Below are positions 63,401-64,000 of a stretch of 64,000 bases of DNA, piece by piece. Below the pieces are notes generated by a model, which worked only from the letters and a program-made list of their open reading frames with translations, did not search any database and was not told where the DNA came from. Within the stretch, counting starts at the first letter, position 1; every line of letters starts with the position of its first letter. The stretch is from positions 12,163,001 to 12,227,000 of the forward strand of contig NC_083382.1 of NCBI RefSeq assembly GCF_031755915.1, read 5' to 3'. The translations under genes and the position numbers were made by a program. The DNA is from Ziziphus jujuba (Eukaryota; Streptophyta; Magnoliopsida; Rosales; Rhamnaceae).

Positions 63401-64000
63401 GAGTGAATCGTGAGGTTTTTGAGAGAAAATAATATTTCAACTACTTATTATTTATTTGATTATTTATTATTAATTAATCAAGTTCATCTTATTGTTATCT
63501 TATTATTATTATTATTATAACTATGTCGTAGTCAGGGTCACTCACTGAGATGATTAGCATATCATATTTTTAAATTTCGTTTCCCTAGACCTAGGTTAGT
63601 AGACGTTGATCGTCCGGAGGCGAGTTCGATGTCTTGTTCATTGCTAAAAGTTCAAGGAGCCTTACATACTTTTCTTCGCTATCTTGTATTGTTTCTTTTA
63701 TCCTTTGTTGTATTAAATTTCATATTTAATTGTATCTTGATAAAGCTCTGTATACTATTTTGGATGTTTATTTTTTTAATTATGCATTGATTCCCTGTTG
63801 TTCATTTGAAGTGCTGCAAATTTATGAAATTAAATTGTAGTAAGGTAAGAGGAATAAGGTGGTGTATATAGAAGTGTGTTTTCTGTGCAGGAAATTTGTG
63901 GTAAGTCCAACCCTTAGGGGAGGTTCTACTGGATTTTCCATTGGAGGGTCCGATAGGGTTTCTTTGATCAGGGCTTGTCTAGGGTTCAGGTGAGGAATTT
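60470..64000 (+). mobile_element. Giant LTR, continuing beyond the window
   Basis: Starts TGTAACACCCTGTCCC and reaches GGGTTCAGGTGAGGAATTT at the window end, a few bases short of the expected CCTGACA. It has W-boxes (60515-60590), U3 units, a GA-repeat (61000-61032), a GC-rich tract (60950-61560), an AT run (62238-62258) and the core (62462-62675). At over 3.5 kb it is the longest copy, with an AT-rich expansion at about 62700-63350. Whether an internal region follows cannot be seen. Confidence 0.88.

Overview
This is a stretch of plant nuclear genome, almost certainly eudicot: AT-rich, intron-containing gene fragments, and nested LTR retrotransposons, a CACTA transposon, a MITE and a TRIM. 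No rRNA, tRNA, CRISPR or bacterial-type operon is present. I cannot name the species from the sequence alone.

Backbone. About four copies of one gene-bearing segment lie in tandem (gene parts near 1984-4588, 13284-17183, 23853-25465 and 34614-38095). They are separated by copies of one old, minus-strand giant LTR, here called LTR-m. LTR-m is flanked by the same 5-bp target duplication (TGTTT) wherever both ends survive. Each segment carries, on the minus strand, pieces of an extracellular leucine-rich-repeat receptor-like protein (RLP) and a two-exon gene for a small secreted cysteine-rich defensin-like (DEFL) peptide. DEFL copies 2 (15372-15749) and 3 (24714-25091) look intact. Copies 1 and 4 are broken. 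All RLP pieces are pseudogenes.

Insertions. Large LTRs of about 2.8-3.0 kb (TGTAACACCCCGTCCC ... CCTGACA) have inserted repeatedly, mostly as solo LTRs: 4589-7630, 8925-11749, 19089-21959 and 43241-46158 have both ends visible, and the copies at 1-1585, 22039-23852, 58185-60469 and 60470-64000 are cut. At 26683-34097 two such LTRs face each other around a 1.1-kb near-palindrome made from the 3' end of a Ty3/gypsy pol gene. This identifies the parent family and marks a rearrangement that deleted about 1 kb of host sequence. A related subfamily carrying a minisatellite is at 38593-41561.

Right half. A 14.6-kb CACTA element (42634-57246, TAA duplication) sits in LTR-m. It carries an intron-containing fragment of an organellar-type leucyl-tRNA synthetase gene, a second host-gene fragment, a degraded 5.9-kb Ty1/copia element with 180-bp LTRs, a solo giant LTR and a TTA-flanked MITE. 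To its right are a TRIM complex (58471-59638) and two more giant LTRs.

Likely active genes are only the two DEFL copies. The rest is transposon sequence or gene relics. The most interesting structures are the DEFL/RLP tandem array, the W-box-rich giant LTRs with a conserved 200-bp core, the fold-back Ty3 complex and the gene-capturing CACTA.
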